64,000 nucleotides of DNA from contig OZ244725.1 in assembly GCA_965219305.1 (NCBI GenBank), forward strand, positions 1,860,001-1,924,000, read 5' to 3'. Origin of the DNA: DATHTS01 sp965219305 (lineage in GTDB: Bacteria; Acidobacteriota; Blastocatellia; Pyrinomonadales; Pyrinomonadaceae). This document shows positions 25,589 to 35,569 of the stretch, piece by piece. How positions within the stretch are numbered: the stretch's first letter is position 1; each line of letters starts with the position of its first letter. Position numbers and translations under genes: made by a program. Below the pieces are notes generated by a model, which ran no database searches, was not told the DNA's origin, and worked only from the letters and a program-made list of their open reading frames with translations.

Positions 25589-28083
25589 AAAAATGGTTAA
25601 GCAAATGGCGAAGCGACTGGAGCGCAAGCGTCCCCGCTTGCAATGAGCGCGCGAGCGCGAAAAAGTCGCTGAAGACACTCACGCCGCAAATAATAAACAT
25701 TTTTTCGCGCCGAAACGACGCTCAATGCAACCGGGACGGATTGCGCTCCAGTCGCTTCACCTTTTTATTGCTGGTTTCTCTGTTTTTTGCCATTTGCTTC
25801 GTTCAAGCACAATCCGGCGTTTTGCTTCCCGTTTCGACGAATAAAACCGACATCGAACCGCTTGAAATTCAAACGATGAATGTCTCGATTTTGATTGACG
25901 ATCAACACGCGACCGTAAAAATCGTGCAGATTTTCGACAATCGAACGAGCGAAACTCTCGAAGGAAAATATCTCTTCGCGCTGCCGACAAACAGTTCGAT
26001 CTTCGATTTCGCCGTCTGGGACGCAGATGTGCGGATTCCGGGCGTGATGATGGAAAAACGCCGCGCAAATCAGATTTACGGCGAGATAAAACAAAAGGAA
26101 ATTGATCCCGGAATCTTGCAGCAAACCGATGAAACGGAAAGCGAAACCGCGTTTTCGGCAAAGATTTTCCCGATTCCGGCTTACGGCACGAAACGTCTGG
26201 AAATGGAATACACCGAAACGCTTTCGGTCGAAAATCTCGCCGCGCATTTTTCGTTTCCGCTTAAACCTTCGTTCGGCGAAAAACAGACGGTCAAAGAATT
26301 ATTTATAAATGTTCGGGTTTTAAATAATTTTCAATTTTTCCCGCAGCTCGACCAAAATTTTCCTCTGCAAGTTTCAAAAAACGAACCGAACGAATTTGAA
26401 GCGAATTTTCACGGCGAAAATGTCGAATTAAACAGCGATTTCTCATTCGATTATAAAATCAATACAAACGAAAACGCTTTATCTTTTATAACTTACCGCG
26501 CTCCCGAACAAATTTCCGCATACGATCTGCGCGACCCGAAAACGGCAAATAAAAACGCCGACGGTTATTTTCAAACTCAGGCGATTTTGGGCGAAAATCA
26601 GTTAGCAGACAAAAACGAAACCGCCGCGCCGCGCCGCATTGTTTTGCTTCTCGACACTTCGCTTTCGATGTATGGCGACAAAATTTCACGCACCGTCGAA
26701 TCGGCGGATTATTTTTTGCACGGTTTGCGGGAAAACGACGAATTTAATTTGATTTTATTTAATTCGGAGATTTCAAAATTCGCCACGAAACCGCTTTCCG
26801 CGACAAACGAAAATGTCGAAAACGCGCTCGTTTTCCTGCGAAATTCAACGCTCGGCGGCGGAACGAATTTAAAACTCGCGTTTGAAACTGCAATCGAACA
26901 ATCAAAAGAATTTTCCGGCGGACAAGCAAATATCGTTTTAGTTTCGGACGCGAATCCGACGCTCGAAACCGTTGATCTAAACAAACTTATCAAACTTTTC
27001 AGCGAAGAAAACGCGCCGAAATTTTTCGCTTTCGGAATCGGAAACGATGCCGAAACGACTCTGTTAAAAGAGATCAGCGAAAAGACAAAAGGTTATTTCG
27101 CACAAGCGCGGGAAACGGAAGATATTTCGTTTTTATTGGAAAATTTCTTTTCAAAGATCGGTCAGCCGAGCGTCGAAAAACTTCGTTTCGATGCTTCCGA
27201 TCTATCGAATTTTTATAACATTTACGCGACAAATGAAAACAGTTTCGGCGGTTCGTCATTCGGTTTTGTCGGGCGTTACAAAAATCCGCAAGAGCAAACA
27301 AATATCGGCATTAAAGGCGAATTCGGCGCGAATGAAATAAATTTTTCGCGGGCGGTTTCCCTGCCCGAATTCGATGACGTTCACAAACATCTTCCGCGAG
27401 TTTGGGCGCGGGCGCGAATTGACGCGCTGCTCAGAGAAATGAATTTGAACGGCGAGCGCGAAGATTATATTTCGGAAATCATAAATCTCTCGGAAAAATA
27501 CAAACTCGTTACGCCTTACACGGCGTTTCTCGCCGCGCCGCGTGCGCTTCTTCGCCCGCGTCTGATTCAGCCCGGCGATCCCGTAATTCGGGTAAAAACC
27601 GACGATTCGATCACGGAGGTTTTCGCCGTTTTGCCGTTCGGCGAAACTTTGAAACTGACATTTTTGCCGGACGAAAAAATCTGGCAGACAAGATTTCTCG
27701 CGCCCGCGTGGATGCCGGACGGAACTTACAAATGCCGACTTTTACTGACAGATAAAGACGGAAACGGTTTCGAAGAAGCGAAAACTTTCGTCATTGACAG
27801 CAGCGCGCCGAAACCGAAGATCGAACTGCCGAAAACTTCGGTTCGAGCGGGCGAAGATTTAAAACTTCGCGTCGCGTCCGACAAAGACACGATGCGCCTC
27901 GTCGCTAAATTTTACGGCGCAAAACCCGTTCGTCTGGCTTGGTCGAATGAAGAAAAAACGAACGTCGGAACATTGAAAACCCCAAATAATCTGCCGTCGG
28001 GAAAATATGTTTTGACCGTTACGGCAGAAGATTTCGCGCACAATCAGACGAGCGAAGAAATTGCGATTGAAATTTTGAATTAA
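25585..28083 (+). CDS. VIT and von Willebrand factor A domain protein
   Basis: The 832-residue protein has a VIT domain (about 80-200; MNVSILIDDQHATVKIVQIF, VMMEKRRANQIYGEI), a vWA domain (about 345-520) with the metal-binding DTSLSMYG motif and TLGGGTNLKLAF, and a C-terminal beta-sandwich (about 700-830; SGKYVLTVTAEDFAHNQTS). A hydrophobic signal helix (FTFLLLVSLFFAICFVQA) comes only after about 57 residues, because a palindromic genomic repeat (25613-25755) forms part of the coding sequence. No Met lies between the repeat and the helix, so translation must cross it. It is coupled to the propeller gene by ATGA and probably binds partners in the periplasm in a Mg2+-dependent way. Confidence 0.87.
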   Translation: MKKWLSKWRSDWSASVPACNERASAKKSLKTLTPQIINIFSRRNDAQCNRDGLRSSRFTFLLLVSLFFAICFVQAQSGVLLPVSTNKTDIEPLEIQTMNVSILIDDQHATVKIVQIFDNRTSETLEGKYLFALPTNSSIFDFAVWDADVRIPGVMMEKRRANQIYGEIKQKEIDPGILQQTDETESETAFSAKIFPIPAYGTKRLEMEYTETLSVENLAAHFSFPLKPSFGEKQTVKELFINVRVLNNFQFFPQLDQNFPLQVSKNEPNEFEANFHGENVELNSDFSFDYKINTNENALSFITYRAPEQISAYDLRDPKTANKNADGYFQTQAILGENQLADKNETAAPRRIVLLLDTSLSMYGDKISRTVESADYFLHGLRENDEFNLILFNSEISKFATKPLSATNENVENALVFLRNSTLGGGTNLKLAFETAIEQSKEFSGGQANIVLVSDANPTLETVDLNKLIKLFSEENAPKFFAFGIGNDAETTLLKEISEKTKGYFAQARETEDISFLLENFFSKIGQPSVEKLRFDASDLSNFYNIYATNENSFGGSSFGFVGRYKNPQEQTNIGIKGEFGANEINFSRAVSLPEFDDVHKHLPRVWARARIDALLREMNLNGEREDYISEIINLSEKYKLVTPYTAFLAAPRALLRPRLIQPGDPVIRVKTDDSITEVFAVLPFGETLKLTFLPDEKIWQTRFLAPAWMPDGTYKCRLLLTDKDGNGFEEAKTFVIDSSAPKPKIELPKTSVRAGEDLKLRVASDKDTMRLVAKFYGAKPVRLAWSNEEKTNVGTLKTPNNLPSGKYVLTVTAEDFAHNQTSEEIAIEILN
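25613..25755. repeat. Palindromic repeat element inside the VIT/vWA coding sequence
   Basis: GCGACTGGAGCGCAAGCGTC opens the element and its inverse (ending TTGCGCTCCAGTCGC) closes it. The same family, with matching words (GGAGCGCAAGCGTCC, CGCTTGCAATGAG, TTTTCGCGCCGAA), occurs as an ordinary intergenic copy at 50667-50803. Here it is read in frame and encodes about 47 residues before the signal helix. Confidence 0.85.
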
Positions 28084-28084
28084 G

Positions 28085-28220
28085 CCGGAGCGCGGACAGC
28101 CTGTCCGCGAGTCAAAGCGCACAGCGCGAAGATACTTCATTTTTTAGAAAGTTGTCTGGCTAACAGTTACAACTTCGCTTTGCTCGTTGGCGGACAAGCT
28201 GACAAGCTGTCCGCGCTCCG
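28085..28220. repeat. Palindromic intergenic repeat
   Basis: CGGAGCGCGGACAG...CTGTCCGCG on the left pairs with CGGACAAGCTG...CTGTCCGCGCTCCG on the right around an A/T-rich centre. It fills the whole spacer between the VIT/vWA and TPR genes, so the operon transcript would carry a large hairpin here. It resembles in style, not in sequence, the element at 25613-25755. Confidence 0.75.
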
Positions 28221-28237
28221 ACGATGATCAAATTATT

Positions 28238-31200
28238 ATGAAAAAACCAACTTTTACAAAAACATCTGTCATTTTTCTTTGCATAATTTTTGCGTTTTTT
28301 CTTACTCAATGCTCCGACAAAATCGAATCAAACAAAACAGATAAAGTTTTCAATTTGCCGGAAATAAAAGTCGAACGAACCGAAAAAGAGATCGCCGCCG
28401 AAAATGCGCTTTTCACGGAAAAAGAGTTTTTCGGAACGCAAGCAATCGTGCCTTTTCCGACGGCGATTGCGCGGGAAAATTTCGAAAAGGTTTTGCAAAA
28501 ATATCCGAAAGATGCGGAGATTTTGCAGACCACCGCCGAACTTGATGAAAAACTGGAAAAATTTGATTTAGCCGAAAACGAATTGCAAAATTCAATCGAA
28601 ACTGACAAAGAAAATCCGGCGCATTACGAAAAACTTGCGGCATTTTATGCGCGGCGCGGTGCATTTATAAAACAGGCGGAAACTTTGGAAAAAATGCTTG
28701 AAATTATTCCGGCGCAAAATCGTGCGTCGGTTTTGTCGAGAATTTTCGAACTCGCGCGGCTTCACGAAATTGAAAAGTATTCAAGCGCGGAATTTTACAA
28801 ACAGATCGCCGCCGACAATTCGCAGATTTTTATTACAATTGAAAGTTTGGTCAAAAAACTTGAAGAACAAAAAAATTATGCCGAAGCATTAAAACTTGTC
28901 CGCGAATTTAAAGATAATTTTCCTGAACAAAAAGACAATTTATTGGAAAAAGAAACCGATATTCTGCTTGAGATGGAAAAGCCGGACGAAGCGGTAAGCG
29001 CATATCGTGCGGCGTTCGATCCGTTTTGGTCGAAAGATACAACGCGAAATTTTTATAATTTTTTGGAAAATCAAGATCGTTTTCGCTCTTATGAAAATGA
29101 ATTAAAATCTGCATTTAAACTCAATTCGGCAAATTTTGACACGGCGATTCGTTTGGCACATTTGCGGCGTTACCAAAGCGAACTCGCCGCGCCGGTGATT
29201 TCGCGTCTGGAAAAAAGCCGCAAAGAAAAAAATATCGCGTGGAATGCGAAGGAATTAACGATTGCGGCGCGTTTCTTAATTAGCGAAGGCGAAAATGATC
29301 TGGCTTCACAATTTCTTTACACGCTTCATCTGCAAAATGAACTCGCGCCGGAAAGCGAAAATCGCGCGGAAATTCTTTATGAAATTTTTAAAATGCTCAA
29401 CGAAGCAGGCGAAGAACGAATCGCTCTGACGCGCGGAAATTTACGTTTTTACCGCGATGTCGCAACTGCCGATACGAATCCGGGAATTTCGACCGCGATA
29501 TTGTCGCTGATTTTTTCCGACACGAATCCGCAGGAAGAACTCGAAAAAAAAGAAAGAACGGCGGCAATTTTTTTTAACCGCGCGGCAGCTTACCGAATTT
29601 TTCAAACTTACAAAAAAGAATATCCGACGTCGCCGGAACTAGCACGGATGTATCTCGACATCGTGCGGATTTACACGCTCGACAAACAGCCGGAAATTGT
29701 CGAAAGCACATTGAAAGAATTTGAATCGCGTTACGAAAAAACGGACGATTATCCGAATGTCGCGCTCAAACTTGCCGAAAGTTTCGATGTTGCGGGCAAG
29801 CCGGAAAAGAAATACGAAATTTATCAAAACCTACTAAATTTTCTCGGAAAACCGGAAAATGCCGCCGAATATTCCGGCGAAATAAGTTACGAAGAAATTT
29901 TAGACAAATACGTTTCAGATTTGACTCAGGAAAAAAAATCTGCCGAAATTCTCGCGCTTTATTCGGCGGAAATCGTCAAATATCCCGACAACGAATGGCT
30001 TTACGAAAAGCGTGTCGAGCAACTTGAAACGACAAATTTGGTTGATGAACAATTAATTGTTTATAAAGCCGCACTCGAAAAATTTCCGACGAGAAATTGG
30101 CAGGATCGTCTGGCGCGTTGGTTTTTAAGGAAAGACAGAAAACAGGAATTTGCCGAATTTTCCGCCGATTTGATCGGAAAATTGGGCGACGATGAAACTC
30201 AGCAATATTTGGCGAATTTCGTTGATTCGAATATTTCCTCGACCGATTTCGATAAAAATCTGTATCTTGCGTTTTACCGCGCGGCGCACAAACGTTTTCC
30301 GCATAACATTAGTTTTATCAATGGTTTGCTGAAATTTTACGACAATCAAAAACTCGAAAAAGATTGGCGTGATCTTGCCGCAAGTTATTATTTCGAGTTT
30401 CCCGAAATCCGCGAAAAATTCGCCCGAAAACTTGCTAAAACGGGCGAACTTCGCCAATTTTTCGACGCGGCGAAACAAAAAATTAAGGAGAACGAAAATT
30501 CTCTGGAAACTTTATCTTACGCGCTTTTTAAAGCGGACGCGGCGGCGCGGCTTTCGTATTTTGAAGATTCGGTCGCGGCTTACGAACATCTGAACGAACT
30601 TTATCCGAACACACCGGAATTCCGCGAAAGATTGATAAATTTCACGCGCTCGTTCGGACAAAAAGACCGAATTTTTTTGGAAAAATCTGCGAAAATCGCG
30701 CAAAAGCAAGCAGAATTTGAACCGTCTTCGACAGATGCGATAACGAGAAGCGGCGAATTGCAGGCGGAAACCGGCGATTATGAAAGTGCGCGCGAAGAGT
30801 GGAAAAAACTGATTGCGATAAGCACGGGCGAACCGGAAATTTATCTCGAAACGGCGACGGTTTTCTGGGATTATTTTCAATATTCGGACGCGCGGGAAAC
30901 AATCGGAACACTTCGCAAAAAAACGGGCGACGAAACGCTTTACGCTTTTCAAATCGGCGCGATTTACGAAGCCGAACACGATTTGCCAGAAGCCGTCGGC
31001 GAATATATCAAAGCTCTCGACACGAACGATTCGAGTTACGATTTTACCGATTCCGACCGCGCAAAAAATCGCCTGATAAAACTTGCAAGGAATTCGGAAA
31101 ATTTCAATTTAATAAAAAACGCGTTTCAAAAACAGCGTTTGCGGCAAAAGGACGATTCTTTTTTGATTTTGTCTTACGCCGAATTTTTGTGCGATTTTGA

Positions 31201-34200
31201 CGCGCAAATTAACGAAAAATCGAAAGCGCGGGAAAATGTTCAAAACTATTCCGCCGAAGGCATTAATTTAGTCAAAAACGCTGTTTCAAACAGCAGAAAT
31301 AAAAATTTTATCGAATCGGCGAAAGATTTTTTCCGCGAATCAGATGAAACTAACGGAAAACAAATCGCGCTCCGGCGTTTGGCGGAAATTTCGCAAAACC
31401 GGCGCGATTCGATCGCGTATCGTCTGAAACTTGCCGAAAGTTTTACAGACGAAAATGAACGCGGAAAGGCTTCGTTGGTTTTGCGCGAAATGCTCGCAAA
31501 TTTCCCGACAAATTACGGCGTTTTAGATGAATCGGCGCGGCTCTTCTGGCAAATGAACGAACGTGCGGCGGCGACTGGTGTTTTAAGATCGGGCGCAAAT
31601 CGCGGAAAAGGAGAATACAAATATATTTTCCGGCGCAAACTCGCGGCGCGTTTGACGGAAGAAAACCGAATGACAGAAGCCGAAAATGTTTTGCGCGAAC
31701 TTCACCGCGAAAACGCTTCGGACGCGGAAGTTTTCCGCGAACTTGCGGGCATTTTCGTTAAAACGAAAAATGCCGACGCTTTGCGCGAAAGTTTTGATGA
31801 AACGCTCGAATTTTTGAAAAAACAAGGTTTAGAAACGCGAAATTTGAATTATACACTCGCCGAACTCCGCCGACAGATGATTGACGCTCTTACGACGCTG
31901 AAAGATTTTGATTCGGCGATTCGCCAGCATATTGAAATTATCAACCGTGAACCCGACGAGGAAGAAAACATCGAAGCCGCGATTCGTTACGCGAAACGCT
32001 ACGGCGGCGCGCCCATTTTGATTGATTATTACAAAAAAACTGCCGCCGAAGCGTATAAAAATTATCGCTGGAATGTGATTTTAGCCAAACTTTATTTAAC
32101 GGAAAAAGATTTTGAAAACGCCGCCCAAAATTATAAAACGGCGATTTTAAATCAGCCGGAAATGCCCGAACTTTACGTTTCGTTAGCCGAAATCGAAAGT
32201 AAACGGCGGAATTTCGACTCGGCAATCGAAAATATCAATCGCGTTTTGGAATTGACGAACGATGCACCGGAATATTTGAAAAATAAGATCGAAATTCTTG
32301 AAATTGCCGGAAGATTTGACGAAGCCGAAGCAGTTAGAAATCAATTGCCTGCCGAATTAAAACCGACAAAAGTAAAAGTAAATGATTTTCAAACGGCGCG
32401 AAATCTGGAAGCGAACGAAAAAATCGCGGCTTACCGGCGAATGTTTGCCGAAATTCTCGAAAAACCTACGGCGCACGAAGTAAATTCCGGCGAAATCAAC
32501 GATTATGTGCAGACGCTTCGCAGCGTGGAAAATCTTGACGAAATCGCCGAAAGACTTTTCGTTTGGCGCGAAAAATTGATCACGGAAACCGAGCGCGAAA
32601 AATCGCTCGACGCGGCGAAAGCGAATTCGCAATTGCAGATTTTAAGTGGCGCGATGCCCGAAGCAATCGGAAGAATCGCCGCAACGAATTCGACGAGTGA
32701 CGAAAATTTCCGGCTTCGGCAAAACCTCGAAAAAAGAATCAACGAAGCGATAAACACGACAGATAAAAATCAAACCGTTTCGCTGATTCAAAATCTCGCA
32801 AGCCGCGCCGGATTTGGAAATCTGGTTGAGCAAATTTTGGTTTACAAAAAAGATTCGGCGTTCGACGCGAAAGATTCGATTCGTTTTCACGCGGCGTTAA
32901 AAACGCTCATTGATTTTTACGCCGAACGCGGAACTTACGCGAAATCTTTGGAAATTCTCGAAAACGAACGTGCGCGTGATGAAGATGCAGAAAATTTCGA
33001 TTACTTGCCGTTGATCGCAAAATACGCGCGAATTAACGGAAATACGGAAAAAGAATTGCAAATTTTGCGCGAATATTTTCAAAAAACAGATTCGGATTTT
33101 CAGATCAGCAGCGACGCTTTGATTACGCGATATTTAGAAATTCTTCACGCGGGCGGCGAACAAACGCGTGGAGAATTGATTTCCGTTTCGGAAAAAGATT
33201 CGCCGTTTCATCTGCAAATTATCAATTTTTTGCTCGGCAGAGGCGAAATCGAACTCGCGCACAAAGCAATCGAAGCGGCGAATTTTCCGGCGAGTTGGAA
33301 ACTTTCGCGCCACGCGGAAACGAGTCTGGCTTTGCAAGAATACGAAGATTCGGCGTGCTGTTATTTCATCAGCGCGCTAAATCTCGCCACAATCGGCGAA
33401 TTGACCGAGCAAAAACCGGAAAAGAAATCGCAGGTTGTCGGCGACGATTGGTTTTCTCTGGCGCGTGAATACGGCGAATGGCTTTATTTCGCGCCGAAAA
33501 AATCCGGCGATTCGCCGAGTGATTTTCTTCCCGCGTTAATCGAGCAAAAACCGAAAAGCGCGGATGAACAAGCGAAACTCGGCGCGTTTTATCTGGAACA
33601 AAAAGACGCGAAAAACGCACTCGAACATCTCGTTTTGGCTTCGGAAATGGACGGCGAAAACAAGCAAATCAAAGCCGATCTCGGCGCGGCGTATTTTCTC
33701 GCAGGCGAAACGCAAAAAGCGCGTAAAACATGGGCGGAAATTATCGCAGATTCCGAACCGGAAATTGACGACGCGAAACTTTATTTTGAAACTCTGGCGA
33801 AAAACGGTTCGGCAACACAGGCGCGTGAGGAAATTTTGCCTTTGATGGAAACATATTTGAATGATATTGACGAAGAAAATTCAAAATATTATGTGCGCGG
33901 AAAGTATCAGAAACTCGAAAGTTTGAAATCGTTAATTCACATTTTGAGCGAATCTTTTTCAAACGCTAATGAAAAATTTGTTTATTTCCGAAATCTCTCA
34001 GAAAAAGTTGACGATAGAATTCTTTTGCCGAAAATCGTCGTTAATGAAAATTTGGTTGAAAAAGAACATTTTCCGGTGTTTTATGAAATGCTTGTAAAAC
34101 GCACAAAGAATTATAGTTATGAGAAAGATTACAATTTTGAAACGGTTGCGGAGAAAAATTTGGTTTACGAAGACGCGCTCGAAATTTACGACCACGAGAA

Positions 34201-35569
34201 AAATTTCGAGATAAAAGAACCGGAAACCGAAAAAATTTCATTTCAAAAAGAATATCTCGATTTTCTTTTGAAAAATAATCGAAAAAACGAAGCGGAAAAA
34301 TTAATTTCCGAGGTTGAAAAAGATTTGAAAGAAAATTTCGCAAGTCCGGTTTGGCTTCGTCTGGCAAAACTTAATTTGCAGTTTTCAAATGACAAAACTG
34401 CATTTTACGAATCGGCTAAACGATTTGTCGGAATTGAAACGAAAACCGAAGTGCCGGACGTAAAGCCGCCGAATATCAAACGTTTGAACGAGATTTTAAG
34501 ATTTCTGCGCGACAAAAACGATGAAGTTTCGGCGCGAAATCTGTTGAAGGAATTTTACGCCAGACAAATCGCGCTCGGGCAATATGACGCGGCAAATTTT
34601 AACGGTTTAGTCAGAACATTTTTTAAAAACGGCGAGACTGAAAACGGTTTAAGACTTTTGAATTTAGGCGCGAATATCGCAACGGAAAACGAGCAACTGA
34701 AATCAATTGCCGAACTCGCAAAATGGGAAATCATCAAATCTCATAAGGTCGAAGATGAAAATTTGGCGGACACGCGGGAAATTATTAATTTGAATCAAAG
34801 CGATTTTTTTGAAGTTTCCGCCGAAACCGCGCACGAGTTCGGACAAATTCAAACGGCAATCGAATTTCGCCGGAAATTAAAAGAAATCGCGTCCGAAAAT
34901 ACAGGAAATCTTTTGAAACTCGCCGAACTTTTTATCGAAAACGGAAATGAAAACGAAGCCGCCGACGTTTTGGCGAAAATAATAAACGACCGTCTGGAAA
35001 ATAAAGACATACGTTGGCGGGCAGTTTGGACGGCGCGAAAACTTTCGTCGGCGCGACCGGATTTGTTAAATAAAGTTAGTTCGGCAGAGATGGAATTGCG
35101 CGACGCGCTGGAAATTTTATTTAGTCCGAAAATCGAAATCAAAACGAAAAATCCCAGTTCGGAATTTTGGTTTTTCGTCGGCATTGTCGCCGAAGTTCGC
35201 GGGCAAAACGACATTGCTTTTCAAGCGTTTATAAATTCCAACATCAACGGAAAAGACGCGCCGAATTTTACGATTTTTGAAACGGAAACGGTCGAACAAA
35301 AACTCATGCGGTTTTATCTAAAATTCGGCAAAACTAACTCCGCTTTTGAATTGGCTGATGCCGACAAATCGCCAAAACCTTTGGAATTATTGAAGTTATT
35401 ATCATTTGCGGCGGAAAATTCCGGCGATTTTGTGAGGGCGATAAATTACGAAAAATCGAAAAATTTGCCGGATGAAACTCGAATTGAGAATTTACAAGAC
35501 TCAAGCAACGAAAAACTGCGGAAAGTAACCGATTTTACGGTCGGGACGGAAAAAACGAGGAAATTATGA
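28238..35569 (+). CDS. Giant TPR-repeat lipoprotein (about 2443 residues)
   Basis: The start is the ATG at 28238; the longer frame begins inside the palindromic repeat. The signal peptide ends in a lipobox (FAFFLTQC). Nearly the whole mature protein consists of tetratricopeptide-like helical repeats, recognisable by spaced A/L/Y/G-A-P patterns (PAHYEKLAAFYARRGAFIKQ, AEVFRELAGIFVKTKN, PELYVSLAEIESKRRNFDS, KSADEQAKLGAFYLEQKDAK). No catalytic domain is visible. Such a superhelix would be a membrane-anchored scaffold of very large size. It overlaps the next gene by ATGA and follows the VIT/vWA gene in one operon. The protein is Glu/Lys/Asn-rich, typical of fast-evolving repeat proteins. Confidence 0.85.
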   Translation: MKKPTFTKTSVIFLCIIFAFFLTQCSDKIESNKTDKVFNLPEIKVERTEKEIAAENALFTEKEFFGTQAIVPFPTAIARENFEKVLQKYPKDAEILQTTAELDEKLEKFDLAENELQNSIETDKENPAHYEKLAAFYARRGAFIKQAETLEKMLEIIPAQNRASVLSRIFELARLHEIEKYSSAEFYKQIAADNSQIFITIESLVKKLEEQKNYAEALKLVREFKDNFPEQKDNLLEKETDILLEMEKPDEAVSAYRAAFDPFWSKDTTRNFYNFLENQDRFRSYENELKSAFKLNSANFDTAIRLAHLRRYQSELAAPVISRLEKSRKEKNIAWNAKELTIAARFLISEGENDLASQFLYTLHLQNELAPESENRAEILYEIFKMLNEAGEERIALTRGNLRFYRDVATADTNPGISTAILSLIFSDTNPQEELEKKERTAAIFFNRAAAYRIFQTYKKEYPTSPELARMYLDIVRIYTLDKQPEIVESTLKEFESRYEKTDDYPNVALKLAESFDVAGKPEKKYEIYQNLLNFLGKPENAAEYSGEISYEEILDKYVSDLTQEKKSAEILALYSAEIVKYPDNEWLYEKRVEQLETTNLVDEQLIVYKAALEKFPTRNWQDRLARWFLRKDRKQEFAEFSADLIGKLGDDETQQYLANFVDSNISSTDFDKNLYLAFYRAAHKRFPHNISFINGLLKFYDNQKLEKDWRDLAASYYFEFPEIREKFARKLAKTGELRQFFDAAKQKIKENENSLETLSYALFKADAAARLSYFEDSVAAYEHLNELYPNTPEFRERLINFTRSFGQKDRIFLEKSAKIAQKQAEFEPSSTDAITRSGELQAETGDYESAREEWKKLIAISTGEPEIYLETATVFWDYFQYSDARETIGTLRKKTGDETLYAFQIGAIYEAEHDLPEAVGEYIKALDTNDSSYDFTDSDRAKNRLIKLARNSENFNLIKNAFQKQRLRQKDDSFLILSYAEFLCDFDAQINEKSKARENVQNYSAEGINLVKNAVSNSRNKNFIESAKDFFRESDETNGKQIALRRLAEISQNRRDSIAYRLKLAESFTDENERGKASLVLREMLANFPTNYGVLDESARLFWQMNERAAATGVLRSGANRGKGEYKYIFRRKLAARLTEENRMTEAENVLRELHRENASDAEVFRELAGIFVKTKNADALRESFDETLEFLKKQGLETRNLNYTLAELRRQMIDALTTLKDFDSAIRQHIEIINREPDEEENIEAAIRYAKRYGGAPILIDYYKKTAAEAYKNYRWNVILAKLYLTEKDFENAAQNYKTAILNQPEMPELYVSLAEIESKRRNFDSAIENINRVLELTNDAPEYLKNKIEILEIAGRFDEAEAVRNQLPAELKPTKVKVNDFQTARNLEANEKIAAYRRMFAEILEKPTAHEVNSGEINDYVQTLRSVENLDEIAERLFVWREKLITETEREKSLDAAKANSQLQILSGAMPEAIGRIAATNSTSDENFRLRQNLEKRINEAINTTDKNQTVSLIQNLASRAGFGNLVEQILVYKKDSAFDAKDSIRFHAALKTLIDFYAERGTYAKSLEILENERARDEDAENFDYLPLIAKYARINGNTEKELQILREYFQKTDSDFQISSDALITRYLEILHAGGEQTRGELISVSEKDSPFHLQIINFLLGRGEIELAHKAIEAANFPASWKLSRHAETSLALQEYEDSACCYFISALNLATIGELTEQKPEKKSQVVGDDWFSLAREYGEWLYFAPKKSGDSPSDFLPALIEQKPKSADEQAKLGAFYLEQKDAKNALEHLVLASEMDGENKQIKADLGAAYFLAGETQKARKTWAEIIADSEPEIDDAKLYFETLAKNGSATQAREEILPLMETYLNDIDEENSKYYVRGKYQKLESLKSLIHILSESFSNANEKFVYFRNLSEKVDDRILLPKIVVNENLVEKEHFPVFYEMLVKRTKNYSYEKDYNFETVAEKNLVYEDALEIYDHEKNFEIKEPETEKISFQKEYLDFLLKNNRKNEAEKLISEVEKDLKENFASPVWLRLAKLNLQFSNDKTAFYESAKRFVGIETKTEVPDVKPPNIKRLNEILRFLRDKNDEVSARNLLKEFYARQIALGQYDAANFNGLVRTFFKNGETENGLRLLNLGANIATENEQLKSIAELAKWEIIKSHKVEDENLADTREIINLNQSDFFEVSAETAHEFGQIQTAIEFRRKLKEIASENTGNLLKLAELFIENGNENEAADVLAKIINDRLENKDIRWRAVWTARKLSSARPDLLNKVSSAEMELRDALEILFSPKIEIKTKNPSSEFWFFVGIVAEVRGQNDIAFQAFINSNINGKDAPNFTIFETETVEQKLMRFYLKFGKTNSAFELADADKSPKPLELLKLLSFAAENSGDFVRAINYEKSKNLPDETRIENLQDSSNEKLRKVTDFTVGTEKTRKL

